A DNA stretch of 64,000 nucleotides from Yersinia massiliensis (GTDB taxonomy: Bacteria; Pseudomonadota; Gammaproteobacteria; Enterobacterales; Enterobacteriaceae): NCBI RefSeq assembly GCF_003048255.1, contig NZ_CP028487.1, positions 1,364,001 through 1,428,000 of the forward strand, given 5' to 3'. The notes under the pieces are model-generated. The model saw only the letters and a list, made by a program, of their open reading frames with translations. It made no database searches and had not been told where the DNA came from. Of this stretch, positions 18,297 through 29,789 are shown piece by piece. The first letter of the stretch is position 1, and every line of letters begins with the position of its first letter. The translations under genes were made by a program, and so were the position numbers.

Positions 18297-19175
18297 GTGA
18301 AAACTGGTGCTCCCCGTTTTAAGCCAGGTAAAATTCTTGATGCCTTGGGTGCGATGCAAAACAGCCTGACACGTTCAGCTCAACGAATTGCCGCCTATAT
18401 TCTGGCGGAACCCGCTAAAGTCACCCAATTGTCCATTGCTGATCTTTCCTCGCAGACACAGGCCGGTGAAGCCACCATTATTCGATTTTGCCGAACGCTG
18501 GGTTACAAAGGGTTTCAGGATTTCAAAATGGATCTGGCCATTGAGGTGGCGACCCGTCATCACGATGAGAACAGCTTGTTAGATGCGGATGTGCAAGAAG
18601 GGGATGATGCACTGGCGATCGGCACTAAATTACAATCGGCTATCAATAATGTGTTATCTGAAACGTTAAATCTGCTGTCTCTTGAGAGTGTTGAGCAGGT
18701 GGTTAAGCTATTGCGCCCTGCTGACCGAATCTGCATTTTTGGCGTGGGTTCTTCGGGGATAACGGCGGAAGATGCCAAAGGTAAATTAATGCGTATCGGG
18801 CTGCGGGTCGATGCGGCGACAAACAACCATTTCATGTATATGCAAGCCTCTTTGATGCGCCCCGGTGATGTCGCCATGGGGATTAGCCACTCGGGCACCT
18901 CGGCTGAAACAGTACATGCTTTGAAACTGGCTAAACAAGCGGGAGCCACCACGGTGGCATTGACTCACAATATGGGGTCAACCATTACTGAATTGGCTGA
19001 TTATGTATTGATTAACGGTAACCGTCAGGGTCAGTTGCAAGGAGACTCTATCGGCACCAAAATCGCGCAACTGTTTGTGTTGGATTTGATCTACGCATTG
19101 CTGGTTAAAGCCGATCCGGCGCAGGCCGAAAGTATTAAGCGTAAAACCACCCAAGCGGTCAGCCAAAATGGCTGA
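18297..19175 (+). CDS. nanR: RpiR-family transcriptional regulator of the nan genes
   Basis: This 292-residue regulator has an N-terminal RpiR-type helix-turn-helix (about residues 10-85, seen in QLSIADLSSQTQAGEATIIRF and TLGYKGFQDFKMDLA). A C-terminal SIS sugar-phosphate-binding domain follows (ICIFGVGSSGITAED and GISHSGTSAETVHALK). RpiR-type NanR proteins bind an amino-sugar phosphate made from sialic acid and control nan genes; this differs from the GntR-type NanR of E. coli. The start is GTG with a GAGG site. Its location between nanQ and nanT, and the shared palindrome at both nan promoters, support the call. Confidence 0.85.
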   Translation: MKTGAPRFKPGKILDALGAMQNSLTRSAQRIAAYILAEPAKVTQLSIADLSSQTQAGEATIIRFCRTLGYKGFQDFKMDLAIEVATRHHDENSLLDADVQEGDDALAIGTKLQSAINNVLSETLNLLSLESVEQVVKLLRPADRICIFGVGSSGITAEDAKGKLMRIGLRVDAATNNHFMYMQASLMRPGDVAMGISHSGTSAETVHALKLAKQAGATTVALTHNMGSTITELADYVLINGNRQGQLQGDSIGTKIAQLFVLDLIYALLVKADPAQAESIKRKTTQAVSQNG

Positions 19176-19349
19176 TCGGTAATACATTTCCTACTGTAAT
19201 TCCTCGCGACCGCTGCGGAGATATTCCGTCAGCGGGGGTGAATACCCCGTTATCCTGTTGCTTCTCTGCCGCACATTAGCATTTCGCCATCTTTGTCACG
19301 TTTTAAACACATTGTGATTGTATTAGCGAACTAATCTTATACACTCAAA

Positions 19350-19364
19350 TGGAGTTTTACTCCT
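19350..19364. promoter_or_regulatory. Candidate NanR operator 3 (nanT promoter)
   Basis: TGGAGTTTTACTCCT matches the nan palindrome TGGAGT-N3-ACTCCA at all but the last base. A half site TGGAGT follows at 19380-19385. It lies about 170 bases before the nanT ATG. Confidence 0.55.
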
Positions 19365-19446
19365 TTGTATATTTTTATGTGGAGTAAAATGACATAAATA
19401 TAAATGTGGCGAGAACCATCGGGTAGTAACCGATTACATTATTTAA

Positions 19447-21039
<1,593 letters not shown>

Positions 21040-21058
21040 ATTAAGGCCGTTTTTTATC

Positions 21059-21085
21059 GCCCAGCGCAGGTCGGCTGGGCTTTTT
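21059..21085 (+). terminator. Rho-independent terminator after nanT
   Basis: GCCCAGC (21059-21065) pairs with GCTGGGC (21074-21080) across an 8-base loop, followed by TTTTT. Confidence 0.8.
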
Positions 21086-21186
21086 CATTATTACAGAAAG
21101 GTAAAACGATTCGCTGGCAAACTGCGTTGTGACTGGCTTAGAGCATTTGATACTTGCACATCACTAAACGGTATATAAAAGCGTTA

Positions 21187-21200
21187 TAGGTATGCACCTA
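21187..21200. promoter_or_regulatory. Inverted repeat upstream of cysP, possible CysB region
   Basis: TAGGT-ATGC-ACCTA is a short perfect inverted repeat flanked by TTA and TTATAA, 85 bases before the cysP ATG. CysB controls this operon in relatives, but its sites are poorly defined, so this is only a candidate. Confidence 0.25.
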
Positions 21201-21284
21201 GTTATAAATACACTGAAGATATTAAGGGCACGGTTAACCAAGAATGACATGCCTGCCAGATGAACTCAGTGAATAAGGTGCAGA

Positions 21285-22313
21285 ATGAAACAAACTTCAG
21301 TGAAGACGAATGGATGGACCCGTGTTGCCTTATTAAGCGCGTTAATCTTCGGTAGCGCAACGGCTTCTGCGACTGAGTTGCTCAACAGTTCTTACGATGT
21401 TTCTCGTGAGTTGTTCACTGCACTGAATCCGGGTTTTGAGAAACAGTGGGAACAACAAAATCCTGGCGACAAACTGACTATCAAACAATCCCATGCTGGC
21501 TCTTCTAAGCAGGCATTAGCTATCTTGCAAGGCTTGAAAGCTGACGTGGTGACGTATAACCAAGTGACCGATGTGCAAATTCTGCACGATCGCGGCAATC
21601 TTATCCCCGCTGACTGGCAAGCTCGTCTGCCGAATAACAGCTCACCGTTCTACTCCACCATGGCTTTCTTGGTGCGCAAAGGCAATCCAAAGAATATCCA
21701 CAGTTGGGATGACTTAGTGCGTGAAGACGTGAAACTGGTGTTCCCGAATCCTAAAACCTCAGGCAATGGCCGTTATACCTATTTGGCGGCTTGGGGTGCG
21801 ACGCAGCAGGCTAATGGTAAGGATGAGGCGAAAACCCGTGACTGGATGAAACGCTTCTTGGGTAACGTCGAGGTTTTTGATACTGGCGGTCGTGGTGCAA
21901 CCACCACGTTCGTTGAGCGCGGCTTAGGTGATGTGCTGATCAGTTTCGAATCTGAAGTGAATAATATCCGTAAAGAATATGGCAGCGACAAATACGAAGT
22001 CATTGTCCCGCCGGTCGATATTCTGGCGGAGTTCCCTGTGGCGTGGGTAGACAAAAATGTGGAGAAGAATGGCACTGAAAAAGCGGCCAAAGCTTACCTC
22101 AACTATCTCTACAGCCCAGAGGCACAGCAGGTGATCACCAGCTTCAACTACCGCGTTAATGATAAAGCGGCGATGGACGCGGCCAAATCCCAATTCCCTG
22201 AAACGAAATTATTCCGAGTTGAAGAGCAGTTCGGTAGCTGGCCAGAAGTGATGACGACTCATTTCGCTACAGGCGGTGTGCTGGATAAATTGTTAGCGGA
22301 AGGGCATCAGTAA
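21285..22313 (+). CDS. cysP: Periplasmic thiosulfate/sulfate-binding protein
   Basis: CysP binds thiosulfate (and sulfate) in the periplasm and delivers it to the CysUWA importer. The 342 residues begin with a Sec signal peptide ([16 protein letters not shown]) cleaved near [11 protein letters not shown]. Family stretches are [56 protein letters not shown] and [19 protein letters not shown]. It is the first gene of the operon; the stop overlaps the start of cysU (TAATG). Confidence 0.95.
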   Translation: MKQTSVKTNGWTRVALLSALIFGSATASATELLNSSYDVSRELFTALNPGFEKQWEQQNPGDKLTIKQSHAGSSKQALAILQGLKADVVTYNQVTDVQILHDRGNLIPADWQARLPNNSSPFYSTMAFLVRKGNPKNIHSWDDLVREDVKLVFPNPKTSGNGRYTYLAAWGATQQANGKDEAKTRDWMKRFLGNVEVFDTGGRGATTTFVERGLGDVLISFESEVNNIRKEYGSDKYEVIVPPVDILAEFPVAWVDKNVEKNGTEKAAKAYLNYLYSPEAQQVITSFNYRVNDKAAMDAAKSQFPETKLFRVEEQFGSWPEVMTTHFATGGVLDKLLAEGHQ

Positions 22314-23146
22314 TGTTGTCGGCATCCAGTAAACGGGTTCTGCCCGGTTTTACCCTCAGTCTCGGGAGCAGCCTGCTTTACACCTGCCTGATTTTGTTAC
22401 TGCCGCTTAGCGCGTTAGTGATGCAGGTCGCACAGATGAGTTGGGCGCAGTACTGGGAGGTGATAACTAATCCTCAGGTCGTCGCCGCTTATAAAGTGAC
22501 CTTGTTGGCTGCGGGCGTGGCGAGTGTCTTTAATGCCGTCTTTGGCATGTTGATGGCGTGGATTTTGACCCGCTATCAATTCCCAGGCCGCAGTGTGCTT
22601 GATGGCCTGATGGATCTTCCTTTCGCCTTACCGACAGCCGTCGCAGGTTTAACGCTGGCGACCTTGTTTTCCACCACCGGCTGGTACGGTGCGTGGCTAA
22701 ACGAATTCGGTATCAAAGTTTCGTTCACGTGGTTAGGGATAGCGGTGGCGATGGCATTTACTAGCCTGCCGTTTGTGGTTCGTACCGTGCAGCCAGTGTT
22801 AGAAGAGCTGGGACCAGAATATGAAGAGGCGGCTGAAACCTTAGGCGCGAGCCGTTGGCAGAGTTTCCGTCTAGTGGTGATGCCAGAACTGGCTCCGGCA
22901 CTGCTTGCCGGTACTGCGTTGTCCTTCACGCGCAGCTTGGGTGAGTTCGGTGCTGTCATTTTCATCGCCGGTAATATCGCGTGGAAAACCGAAGTGACCT
23001 CGCTGATGATTTTCATCCGTTTGCAGGAATTTGATTACCCCGCGGCCAGCGCCATTGCCTCGGTGATTTTAGCCGTTTCACTGGTGCTGCTGTTTGGTAT
23101 TAACACGTTACAAAGCCGCTTTGGTCGGCGGATAGGTGGTCACTGA
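22313..23146 (+). CDS. cysU: Sulfate/thiosulfate ABC transporter permease CysT (CysU)
   Basis: This is a 277-residue inner-membrane permease with about six hydrophobic segments. The EAA loop that contacts the ATPase is seen as EYEEAAETLGASRWQSFRLVVMP (about residues 163-185). It pairs with CysW. Both of its ends overlap its neighbours by one base (TAATG with cysP, TGATG with cysW), a tightly coupled arrangement that is also found in E. coli. Confidence 0.95.
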   Translation: MLSASSKRVLPGFTLSLGSSLLYTCLILLLPLSALVMQVAQMSWAQYWEVITNPQVVAAYKVTLLAAGVASVFNAVFGMLMAWILTRYQFPGRSVLDGLMDLPFALPTAVAGLTLATLFSTTGWYGAWLNEFGIKVSFTWLGIAVAMAFTSLPFVVRTVQPVLEELGPEYEEAAETLGASRWQSFRLVVMPELAPALLAGTALSFTRSLGEFGAVIFIAGNIAWKTEVTSLMIFIRLQEFDYPAASAIASVILAVSLVLLFGINTLQSRFGRRIGGH

Positions 23147-24021
23147 TGGCGGATATCACCGAGTTCAACGGCGTAGCCCGCCCACCGATCAACTGGGGGA
23201 AATGGACCCTGATTGCTATCGGCGCAATATTCTCGTTTTTACTGCTGGTGATCCCGATGGTGTGGATCTTTATCACGGCATTCTCGAAAGGGATTGAGGT
23301 GGTGGGGCAGAACTTATCTGATCCCGATATGCTGCATGCCATTTGGCTCACGGTCTTGGTGGCGCTGATTACGGTTCCGGTAAATTTGGTGTTTGGGGTG
23401 GTACTGGCTTGGCTAGTGACACGCTTTGTCTTTCCTGGGCGTCAGTTGTTGATGACGCTGATTGATATTCCGTTTGCGGTTTCGCCGGTGGTAGCCGGTT
23501 TGATGTATCTGCTGTTTTACGGTTCGAATGGCGTGGTTGGTGGTTGGTTGGACTCGCACGATATTCAGCTGATGTTCTCTTGGCCCGGTATGGTGCTGGT
23601 GACCATCTTTGTCACCTGTCCGTTTGTGGTGCGTGAATTGGTGCCCGTGATGATGAGTCAGGGTAGCCAAGAAGATGAAGCCGCCGTCTTGCTCGGTGCC
23701 TCTGGCTGGCAAATGTTCCGCCGCGTGACGTTACCGAATATTCGCTGGGCGCTGCTGTATGGCGTGGTGTTGACCAACGCCCGCGCAATTGGTGAGTTTG
23801 GCGCGGTCTCTGTGGTATCCGGTTCTATTCGTGGCGAGACTTACACCTTGCCGCTGCAAGTTGAGTTGTTGCATCAGGATTACAACACGGCGGGGGCCTT
23901 TACGGCCGCTGCACTATTAACGCTGATGGCAATAGTGACCCTTTTTCTGAAAAGCGGCCTGCAATGGCGTTTAGCGCGTCAGGTTGTTCGTCTCGAACAG
24001 GAGCAAAAGCATGAGCATTGA
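23146..24021 (+). CDS. cysW: Sulfate/thiosulfate ABC transporter permease CysW
   Basis: This is the second permease subunit, 291 residues, with about six membrane segments. The EAA loop is [23 protein letters not shown], and [21 protein letters not shown] is the usual conserved C-terminal stretch. The start overlaps the cysU stop (TGATG), and its last 11 bases overlap cysA in another frame. Confidence 0.95.
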   Translation: MADITEFNGVARPPINWGKWTLIAIGAIFSFLLLVIPMVWIFITAFSKGIEVVGQNLSDPDMLHAIWLTVLVALITVPVNLVFGVVLAWLVTRFVFPGRQLLMTLIDIPFAVSPVVAGLMYLLFYGSNGVVGGWLDSHDIQLMFSWPGMVLVTIFVTCPFVVRELVPVMMSQGSQEDEAAVLLGASGWQMFRRVTLPNIRWALLYGVVLTNARAIGEFGAVSVVSGSIRGETYTLPLQVELLHQDYNTAGAFTAAALLTLMAIVTLFLKSGLQWRLARQVVRLEQEQKHEH

Positions 24022-25102
24022 GATTGATAATATCAGCAAGTATTTTGGTCGTACCAAGGTACTGAACAACATCCAGCTTGATATTCCTTCTGGCCAGATG
24101 GTGGCGCTGCTCGGCCCGTCCGGTTCGGGGAAAACCACTTTACTGCGTATTATCGCAGGGCTGGAAAACCAAAACGCGGGGCGCTTAAGTTTCCATGGTA
24201 CGGATGTTAGCCGCTTGCATGCTCGTGATCGGCGTGTGGGTTTTGTGTTCCAGCATTACGCATTATTCCGCCATATGACGGTGTTCGATAATATTGCTTT
24301 TGGCCTGACGGTGTTACCGCGCCGTGAGCGTCCGAATGCCGCCGCGATTAAGCAGAAAGTGGCGCAATTGCTGGAGATGGTCCAACTAGGCCATCTGGCT
24401 AATCGTTATCCCTCACAGCTTTCTGGCGGCCAGAAACAGCGCGTCGCGTTAGCGCGTGCGTTGGCGGTTGAACCTCAAATTCTGTTGCTAGACGAGCCTT
24501 TCGGCGCGTTGGATGCACAGGTGCGTAAAGAGCTACGCCGCTGGTTACGCCAACTGCACGATGAATTGAAATTCACTAGCGTATTCGTGACCCACGATCA
24601 GGAAGAAGCGATGGAAGTGGCTGATCGCGTGGTGGTGATGAGTCAGGGGAATATTGAGCAAGTCGGGACACCTGATGAAGTATGGCGTGACCCAGCGACG
24701 CGGTTTGTCTTGGAATTCCTTGGTGAAGTGAATCGCCTGAGCGGTGAAATCCGTGGCTCACAGTTGTTTATCGGCGCACACCACTGGCCATTGGATTTAG
24801 CGCCGATGCACCAAGGCAGCGTGGATTTATTCCTGCGACCATGGGAGATGGAAGTCAGCACGCAATCGAGCGATCGTTGCCCATTGCCGGTTCAAGTGCT
24901 TGAAGTCAGCCCTCGGGGCCACTTCTGGCAGTTAACCGTACAACCTATTGGTTGGCATCAAGATCCGATCAGTGTCGTCTTGCCTGAAGGCAATATCGAT
25001 GCACCTGTACGCGGTAATCGCTACTACGTCGGGGGATTGAACGCCCGCTTATATTCTGGCGATCAATTATTGCAACCCATTGCGTTAGCACAAAGCGCCT
25101 GA
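24011..25102 (+). CDS. cysA: Sulfate/thiosulfate ABC transporter ATPase CysA
   Basis: CysA powers sulfate and thiosulfate uptake through CysU/CysW. The 363 residues show Walker [10 protein letters not shown], signature [15 protein letters not shown], Walker [13 protein letters not shown] and the switch histidine in [14 protein letters not shown]-terminal regulatory TOBE-like domain follows. I chose the ATG at 24011 ([12 protein letters not shown]), which has AACAGGAGC just upstream and matches the family; it overlaps cysW by 11 bases. A terminator follows before cysM. Confidence 0.96.
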   Translation: MSIEIDNISKYFGRTKVLNNIQLDIPSGQMVALLGPSGSGKTTLLRIIAGLENQNAGRLSFHGTDVSRLHARDRRVGFVFQHYALFRHMTVFDNIAFGLTVLPRRERPNAAAIKQKVAQLLEMVQLGHLANRYPSQLSGGQKQRVALARALAVEPQILLLDEPFGALDAQVRKELRRWLRQLHDELKFTSVFVTHDQEEAMEVADRVVVMSQGNIEQVGTPDEVWRDPATRFVLEFLGEVNRLSGEIRGSQLFIGAHHWPLDLAPMHQGSVDLFLRPWEMEVSTQSSDRCPLPVQVLEVSPRGHFWQLTVQPIGWHQDPISVVLPEGNIDAPVRGNRYYVGGLNARLYSGDQLLQPIALAQSA

Positions 25103-25128
25103 TAAATTTTTCTGCAAGTGGCAAATAG

Positions 25129-25152
25129 AGGTGGCCTAATGGCCACCTTTTT
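25129..25152 (+). terminator. Rho-independent terminator between cysA and cysM
   Basis: AGGTGGCC (25129-25136) pairs with GGCCACCT (25141-25148) with a TAAT loop, followed by T residues. Confidence 0.8.
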
Positions 25153-25240
25153 ATTTGTGAATATAGAATCCGGTCCCAGTTCTCGGCGCGGCAAACAACG
25201 CCGCGACGCAAGCGCGCTGGGGCGTAATAGGTAAATTAAC

Positions 25241-26122
25241 GTGACAACCCTCGAACACTGCATCGGCAATACACCACTGATAAAACTGCAACGCCTAAGC
25301 CAAGGACTGGATGCCGAGATATGGGTCAAACTGGAAGGCAACAATCCGGCGGGCTCGGTTAAAGACCGTGCGGCGCTCGCGATGATCCAACAGGCTGAAT
25401 TGCGCGGTGAAATTGCACCGGGTGATGTATTAATCGAGGCGACCAGCGGGAATACCGGCATTGCACTGGCGATGATCGCGGCCCTAAAAGGGTATCAACT
25501 GAAGTTACTGATGCCAGAGAACATGAGCCAAGAACGTCAGGCGGCGATGCGCGCCTATGGTGCGGAGCTGATATTGGTGAGCCGCGAGCAAGGCATGGAA
25601 GGTGCACGCGATCAGGCATTAATGATGCAGGCCAATGGGCAGGGTAAGGTTCTGGATCAATTTAATAACGTGGATAACCCTTACGCCCATTTTACCGGCA
25701 CGGGGCCAGAGATCTGGCAGCAGAGCGCGGGGAAGGTGAGCCATTTTGTCTCGAGTATGGGGACGACGGGCACCATTACCGGTGTGAGCCAATATCTGAA
25801 AAGCCAAAACCCGAACGTCAGCATTATCGGCTTACAGCCGGCAGAAGGCAGCAGTATTCCAGGGATCCGACGTTGGTCGCCTGAATATATGCCGGGCATA
25901 TTCCGCCCTGAATTAGTCGATCAGGTATTGGATATCACTCAGATTTCAGCGGAGCAGACGATGCGGCGATTGGCGACTGAAGAGGGCATCTTCTGTGGCG
26001 TCAGTTCCGGTGGAGCGGTGGCCGGTGCGCTGCAAGTGGCTGCGTTAAATCCAGGGGCGGTGATAGTGGCGATCATTTGTGACCGTGGTGATAGATACTT
26101 ATCGACTGGGGTATTTGAGTAA
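25241..26122 (+). CDS. cysM: Cysteine synthase B (O-acetylserine sulfhydrylase B)
   Basis: CysM is a PLP enzyme that makes cysteine from O-acetylserine and sulfide, or S-sulfocysteine from thiosulfate. The 293 residues contain the PLP lysine in NPAGSVKDRAALAM, the substrate loop EATSGNTGIALAM and the PLP-phosphate loop SSMGTTGTITGV. The start is GTG, as in E. coli. It comes after cysPUWA with a terminator between, so partial readthrough or its own promoter is likely. In E. coli crr follows cysM; here about 19 kb of other genes intervene. Confidence 0.95.
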   Translation: MTTLEHCIGNTPLIKLQRLSQGLDAEIWVKLEGNNPAGSVKDRAALAMIQQAELRGEIAPGDVLIEATSGNTGIALAMIAALKGYQLKLLMPENMSQERQAAMRAYGAELILVSREQGMEGARDQALMMQANGQGKVLDQFNNVDNPYAHFTGTGPEIWQQSAGKVSHFVSSMGTTGTITGVSQYLKSQNPNVSIIGLQPAEGSSIPGIRRWSPEYMPGIFRPELVDQVLDITQISAEQTMRRLATEEGIFCGVSSGGAVAGALQVAALNPGAVIVAIICDRGDRYLSTGVFE

Positions 26123-26869
26123 AAATTTTCTAGCCATCATGCCGAATAATCCAACTTGATACGCTTATCAGGTTGGGTGGCATTATATTCATGTCCACTT
26201 CCCACAATGACAATACCTCTCCTTGATGTACGGCTAATTAGCCCCCATTAATGATGTTAATTTGCACGATTTTATCTTTTTAATAAAATAAGTAACTTAA
26301 TAAAGTCCGTTATTCATAAGCTATATTTAAGTTATAGGTGTTTTACTATAATTATTTCTTCTCTATTCCTAGAATATTTATTCACATAACAATATTATAA
26401 ATTATTAGTTGTAGGAATATTCATACATTGAAATACGGAACTTCTATATTTAACTAACAAAGCTTTATTTATTGGTATGATTTTAAAGAATAATACCATT
26501 GTCGGATAAGATATTTCTCATAATACTACTCTGTTAATTTTTTATTAAATAAGTTAATTTTACATTTGGTAACATTTATTTAATTGGTGTTGCATATGCA
26601 TTCTTTCTATACTGGCTAGCTCTCGGTTCATGCCTATCCATTGGAAATATATGTGTTTTTTATTTCACGCATCTGCTTGTAATTGCTGGAATAAAATAAC
26701 TAATCTCAATGACTATTAAAAGATTCGCTGTAGAAATCTATAGGCAAATTAACTTGGTATACATGTCTTAAAAAATAACTCACGTGAGATAAGTCGTGAT
26801 AAATATATTCTCAGTTTTTTATGCTGGTTAGTGCATTAAACGCGATAGAGAAATGCCGAACAAATAAAA
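26123..26869. other. Long AT-rich intergenic region upstream of kpsE
   Basis: This 747-base region has no reading frame I would trust and is strongly AT-rich. It must carry the promoter of kpsEDCS and is the kind of sequence H-NS binds. A weak hairpin near 26151-26176 (CCAACTTGATA with TATCAGGTTGG) may end cysM transcription. I saw no ops or JUMPStart motif on the + strand here, in contrast to the kpsM side. Confidence 0.5.
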
Positions 26870-28048
26870 ATGATGAAACCCATGCTTTTTGAAAAAGTAA
26901 AATTAATTTGGTCAGTCACAGAGAATACGCTGAAACATGTGCGGGCATCATATTTAAATCTGTCCAGCGTACAGTGCCATTTAGGCAAGATTATGATCTT
27001 GGCACCGATGACGCTGCTAACGCTCTATCTGCTTATTTTTAGCCAACCACGTTACCTGAGTGAATCTAAAATCGCTATCAAACAGTCTAACGATGTCAGT
27101 GGCAGTAATTTGAATGTGGGCTTGCTGCTCGGTGCTGGTAACCCAAGTTCCGCGGAAGATGCCTTATATTTAAAAGAATACATTAACTCACCTGATATAT
27201 TGGGTGTTCTCGATAAACAACTTAATTTTCGTCAGGCCTTTGGTCAGAGCGGTTGGGATTTTTTCTACCATTTGCCTCGTAATGCGACCCGAGAGCAATT
27301 TCTTAATTATTATCGTGACCGTATTTCTGTGGCATATGACGACAAAACGGGTCTGCTGACGATTGGGACGCAAGGGTTTTCAGCGGAGTTTGCCCAACAG
27401 TTCAATCAGGCCATTTTGAAAGAGTCTGAACGCTTTATAAATGAGATATCGCATCACATTGCGCGTGAACAATTGCAGTTCGCCGAAAACGAAATGCAAG
27501 CCGCGCGCGTAAAGTTGAACAGCAGTAAAGCTGACCTCCTTAGCTATCAAAACAGCAATAACGTACTGGATCCTGAGGCCCAAGCTTTAGCTGCGACTAA
27601 TTTAGTCAATACCTTGGTAAGCCAGCGTATTCAGATGGAAGCGGACCTGCGTAATTTGATGACATACCTTCGTGAGGATGCCCCTCAGGTTGTCAGTGCA
27701 AAAAATGCGCTCAAATCGCTTTCCACACAGATTGATAATGAAAAAAGCAAAATCACCGCACCAGATGGCCACAAGCTGAATCGCATGGCGGTAGATTTTG
27801 AAGAGATAAAAGCCAGAGTGTTGTTCGACACGGATATCTACAAATTAACCCTGACATCCATTGAAAAGACCCGTGTTGATGCGGCTAGAAAGCTGAAAGT
27901 ATTGTCGGTCATCAGCTCGCCGCAGTTACCACAGGAAGCCAAATTCCCCAATCGCCTGTATCTGCTAATCAGTTGGTTATTGGTGTGTGGTTTACTTTTT
28001 GGCACCGTCAAATTGTTGTTAGCAGTGATTGACGATCACAAAGACTGA
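26870..28048 (+). CDS. kpsE: Capsule export inner-membrane/periplasmic protein KpsE (polysaccharide co-polymerase type)
   Basis: KpsE links the KpsMT inner-membrane ABC exporter with the outer-membrane protein KpsD in group 2 capsule export. The 392 residues have a membrane segment at each end (about 40-60, IILAPMTLLTLYLLIFS with variation, and about 363-383) and a long periplasmic coiled-coil-rich middle. It is very close to E. coli KpsE, for example SSAEDALYLKEYINSPD, SYDDKTGLLTIGTQGFS, LRNLMTYLREDAPQVVSA and VLSVISSPQLPQEA. The ribosome site is weak. It begins the rightward kpsEDCS operon after a long AT-rich leader. Confidence 0.95.
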   Translation: MMKPMLFEKVKLIWSVTENTLKHVRASYLNLSSVQCHLGKIMILAPMTLLTLYLLIFSQPRYLSESKIAIKQSNDVSGSNLNVGLLLGAGNPSSAEDALYLKEYINSPDILGVLDKQLNFRQAFGQSGWDFFYHLPRNATREQFLNYYRDRISVAYDDKTGLLTIGTQGFSAEFAQQFNQAILKESERFINEISHHIAREQLQFAENEMQAARVKLNSSKADLLSYQNSNNVLDPEAQALAATNLVNTLVSQRIQMEADLRNLMTYLREDAPQVVSAKNALKSLSTQIDNEKSKITAPDGHKLNRMAVDFEEIKARVLFDTDIYKLTLTSIEKTRVDAARKLKVLSVISSPQLPQEAKFPNRLYLLISWLLVCGLLFGTVKLLLAVIDDHKD

Positions 28049-28112
28049 CGCCGTTTTAACGCTATTTCTCGCTTGTCGGGATGACACCGCAGGCAGTGAC
28101 TCAGAGTATGTT

Positions 28113-29789
28113 ATGAAATTATTGAAATCTATTTTCCTGATTATTGCCCTACAGGCCTTGCCCGCTCAGGCCGTCGATCTTAATGCCGACCCGAATATGA
28201 CGGGGGCGGCACCGTTACCGTCGATGATTTCTGGTCAAAGCCAAAATACCAATAACGATGGCGGGTTTTACGATCTTCCACCTCCGGTTATACCCGCGGT
28301 CATGAGCCGCATGTTTGGTGCCCAGTTATTTAACTCGGTATCTGCTGCTGACAGTGGTTCTAGCATTGGCTTTAATCCGAACTATGTCGTCAGTTTGGGG
28401 GATCAGATTCAAGTGCGGTTGTGGGGTGCATTCAATTTTGAAGGTGCGCTGAGTGTGGATCCGAAGGGGAATATTTTCCTGCCGAATGTTGGCCCGTTGA
28501 AAGTAGTTGGTATTCCGAATAGCCAGATTAATAGCGTGGTAACGAACAAAGTTAAGCAGGTCTATCAGTCTAACGTGAACGTTTATGCATCGCTGTTGCA
28601 GGCACAGCCAGTCAAAGTATTTGTCACCGGTTACGTCAACAACCCTGGTTTGTATGGTGGCGTAGCGTCGGACTCATTGCTTTCCTATCTCAGTAAGGCC
28701 GGTGGTGTTGATACCCAGAGTGGTAGCTATGTGGATATCAGCATCAAACGCGGCAAGAGTGTACGGTCGAAAGTTAATCTGTATGACTTTTTACTCAATG
28801 GCAATCTGGGGTTATCACAGTTTTCTGACGGCGACACTATCGTGGTTGGCCCACGTCAGCATACATTCAGTGTGGAAGGCGAAGTGTTCAACAGTTATGA
28901 CTTTGAGTTCCGTGATAGCACGATCCCTGTTACTGAAGCGCTGAGCTGGGCGCGCCCTAAACCGGGTGCGACACATATGACGATTATTCGTAAGCAAGGT
29001 ACCGTCAAGCGCAGTGAATATTATCCACTCAGTTCCGCTCCTGGGCGTTCATTGCAGGATGGCGATAAACTTATTATCAGTGCTGATCGCTATTCGGGAA
29101 CCATTCAGGTCCGAGTCGAAGGCGCACATTCTGGTGAGCATGCAATAGTGTTGCCCTATGGGGCGACGATGAGCCAAGTCCTGACTAAAATCCGCCCGAA
29201 CAGCATGTCACAATTGGATGCTATCCAACTCTACCGCCGCTCAGTTGCACTGCGCCAGAAAGAGATGCTTGACCTGTCGCTGCAAAAACTCGAAGAAGCC
29301 TCTTTGTCTGCCCAGTCGTCTACATCAGAAGAAGCTCGCCTGAGAATGCAGGAAGCACAGCTTATCAGCCGTTTCGTGTCCAAAGCCCGCACCGTGGTGC
29401 CTAAAGGGGAAGTGGTACTGAATGAAAGCAACCTCAATCAGGTGATTTTGGAAGACGGTGACGTGATTAAGATCCCAGAGAAGACGTCGCTGGTGATGAT
29501 TCATGGCGAGGTCATGTTCCCGAATGCGGTGAGCTGGCAAAAAGGGCTTAGCCCGAATGACTACATCACGAAGGTGGGGGGCTATACGCAAAAGGCCAGC
29601 AACACGAAAGTCATCTTGATTAAGCAGAATGGTGAAGCACTTAATGCTGAAGACGTTAAAACGTTGCAGCCGGGCGATGAATTGATGGTGTTACCGAAAT
29701 TTGAATCGAAGAATATCGAAGTTTCTCGCGGGATCTCGACCATTCTTTACCAGCTAGCGGTGGCCGCAAAAGTGGTGCTAACACTCTAA
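28113..29789 (+). CDS. kpsD: Capsule polysaccharide export outer-membrane/periplasmic protein KpsD
   Basis: KpsD is the outer-membrane polysaccharide export component that works with KpsE. From the ATG at 28113 it has 558 residues, the same as E. coli KpsD. It has a Sec signal peptide ([18 protein letters not shown]) and no lipobox. A polysaccharide biosynthesis/export domain is seen in [18 protein letters not shown] and [17 protein letters not shown], and SLBB-type beta domains follow ([30 protein letters not shown]). The frame is open from 28029 and overlaps kpsE, but the internal ATG fits the signal peptide. It overlaps kpsC by one base (TAATG). Confidence 0.94.
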   Translation: MKLLKSIFLIIALQALPAQAVDLNADPNMTGAAPLPSMISGQSQNTNNDGGFYDLPPPVIPAVMSRMFGAQLFNSVSAADSGSSIGFNPNYVVSLGDQIQVRLWGAFNFEGALSVDPKGNIFLPNVGPLKVVGIPNSQINSVVTNKVKQVYQSNVNVYASLLQAQPVKVFVTGYVNNPGLYGGVASDSLLSYLSKAGGVDTQSGSYVDISIKRGKSVRSKVNLYDFLLNGNLGLSQFSDGDTIVVGPRQHTFSVEGEVFNSYDFEFRDSTIPVTEALSWARPKPGATHMTIIRKQGTVKRSEYYPLSSAPGRSLQDGDKLIISADRYSGTIQVRVEGAHSGEHAIVLPYGATMSQVLTKIRPNSMSQLDAIQLYRRSVALRQKEMLDLSLQKLEEASLSAQSSTSEEARLRMQEAQLISRFVSKARTVVPKGEVVLNESNLNQVILEDGDVIKIPEKTSLVMIHGEVMFPNAVSWQKGLSPNDYITKVGGYTQKASNTKVILIKQNGEALNAEDVKTLQPGDELMVLPKFESKNIEVSRGISTILYQLAVAAKVVLTL

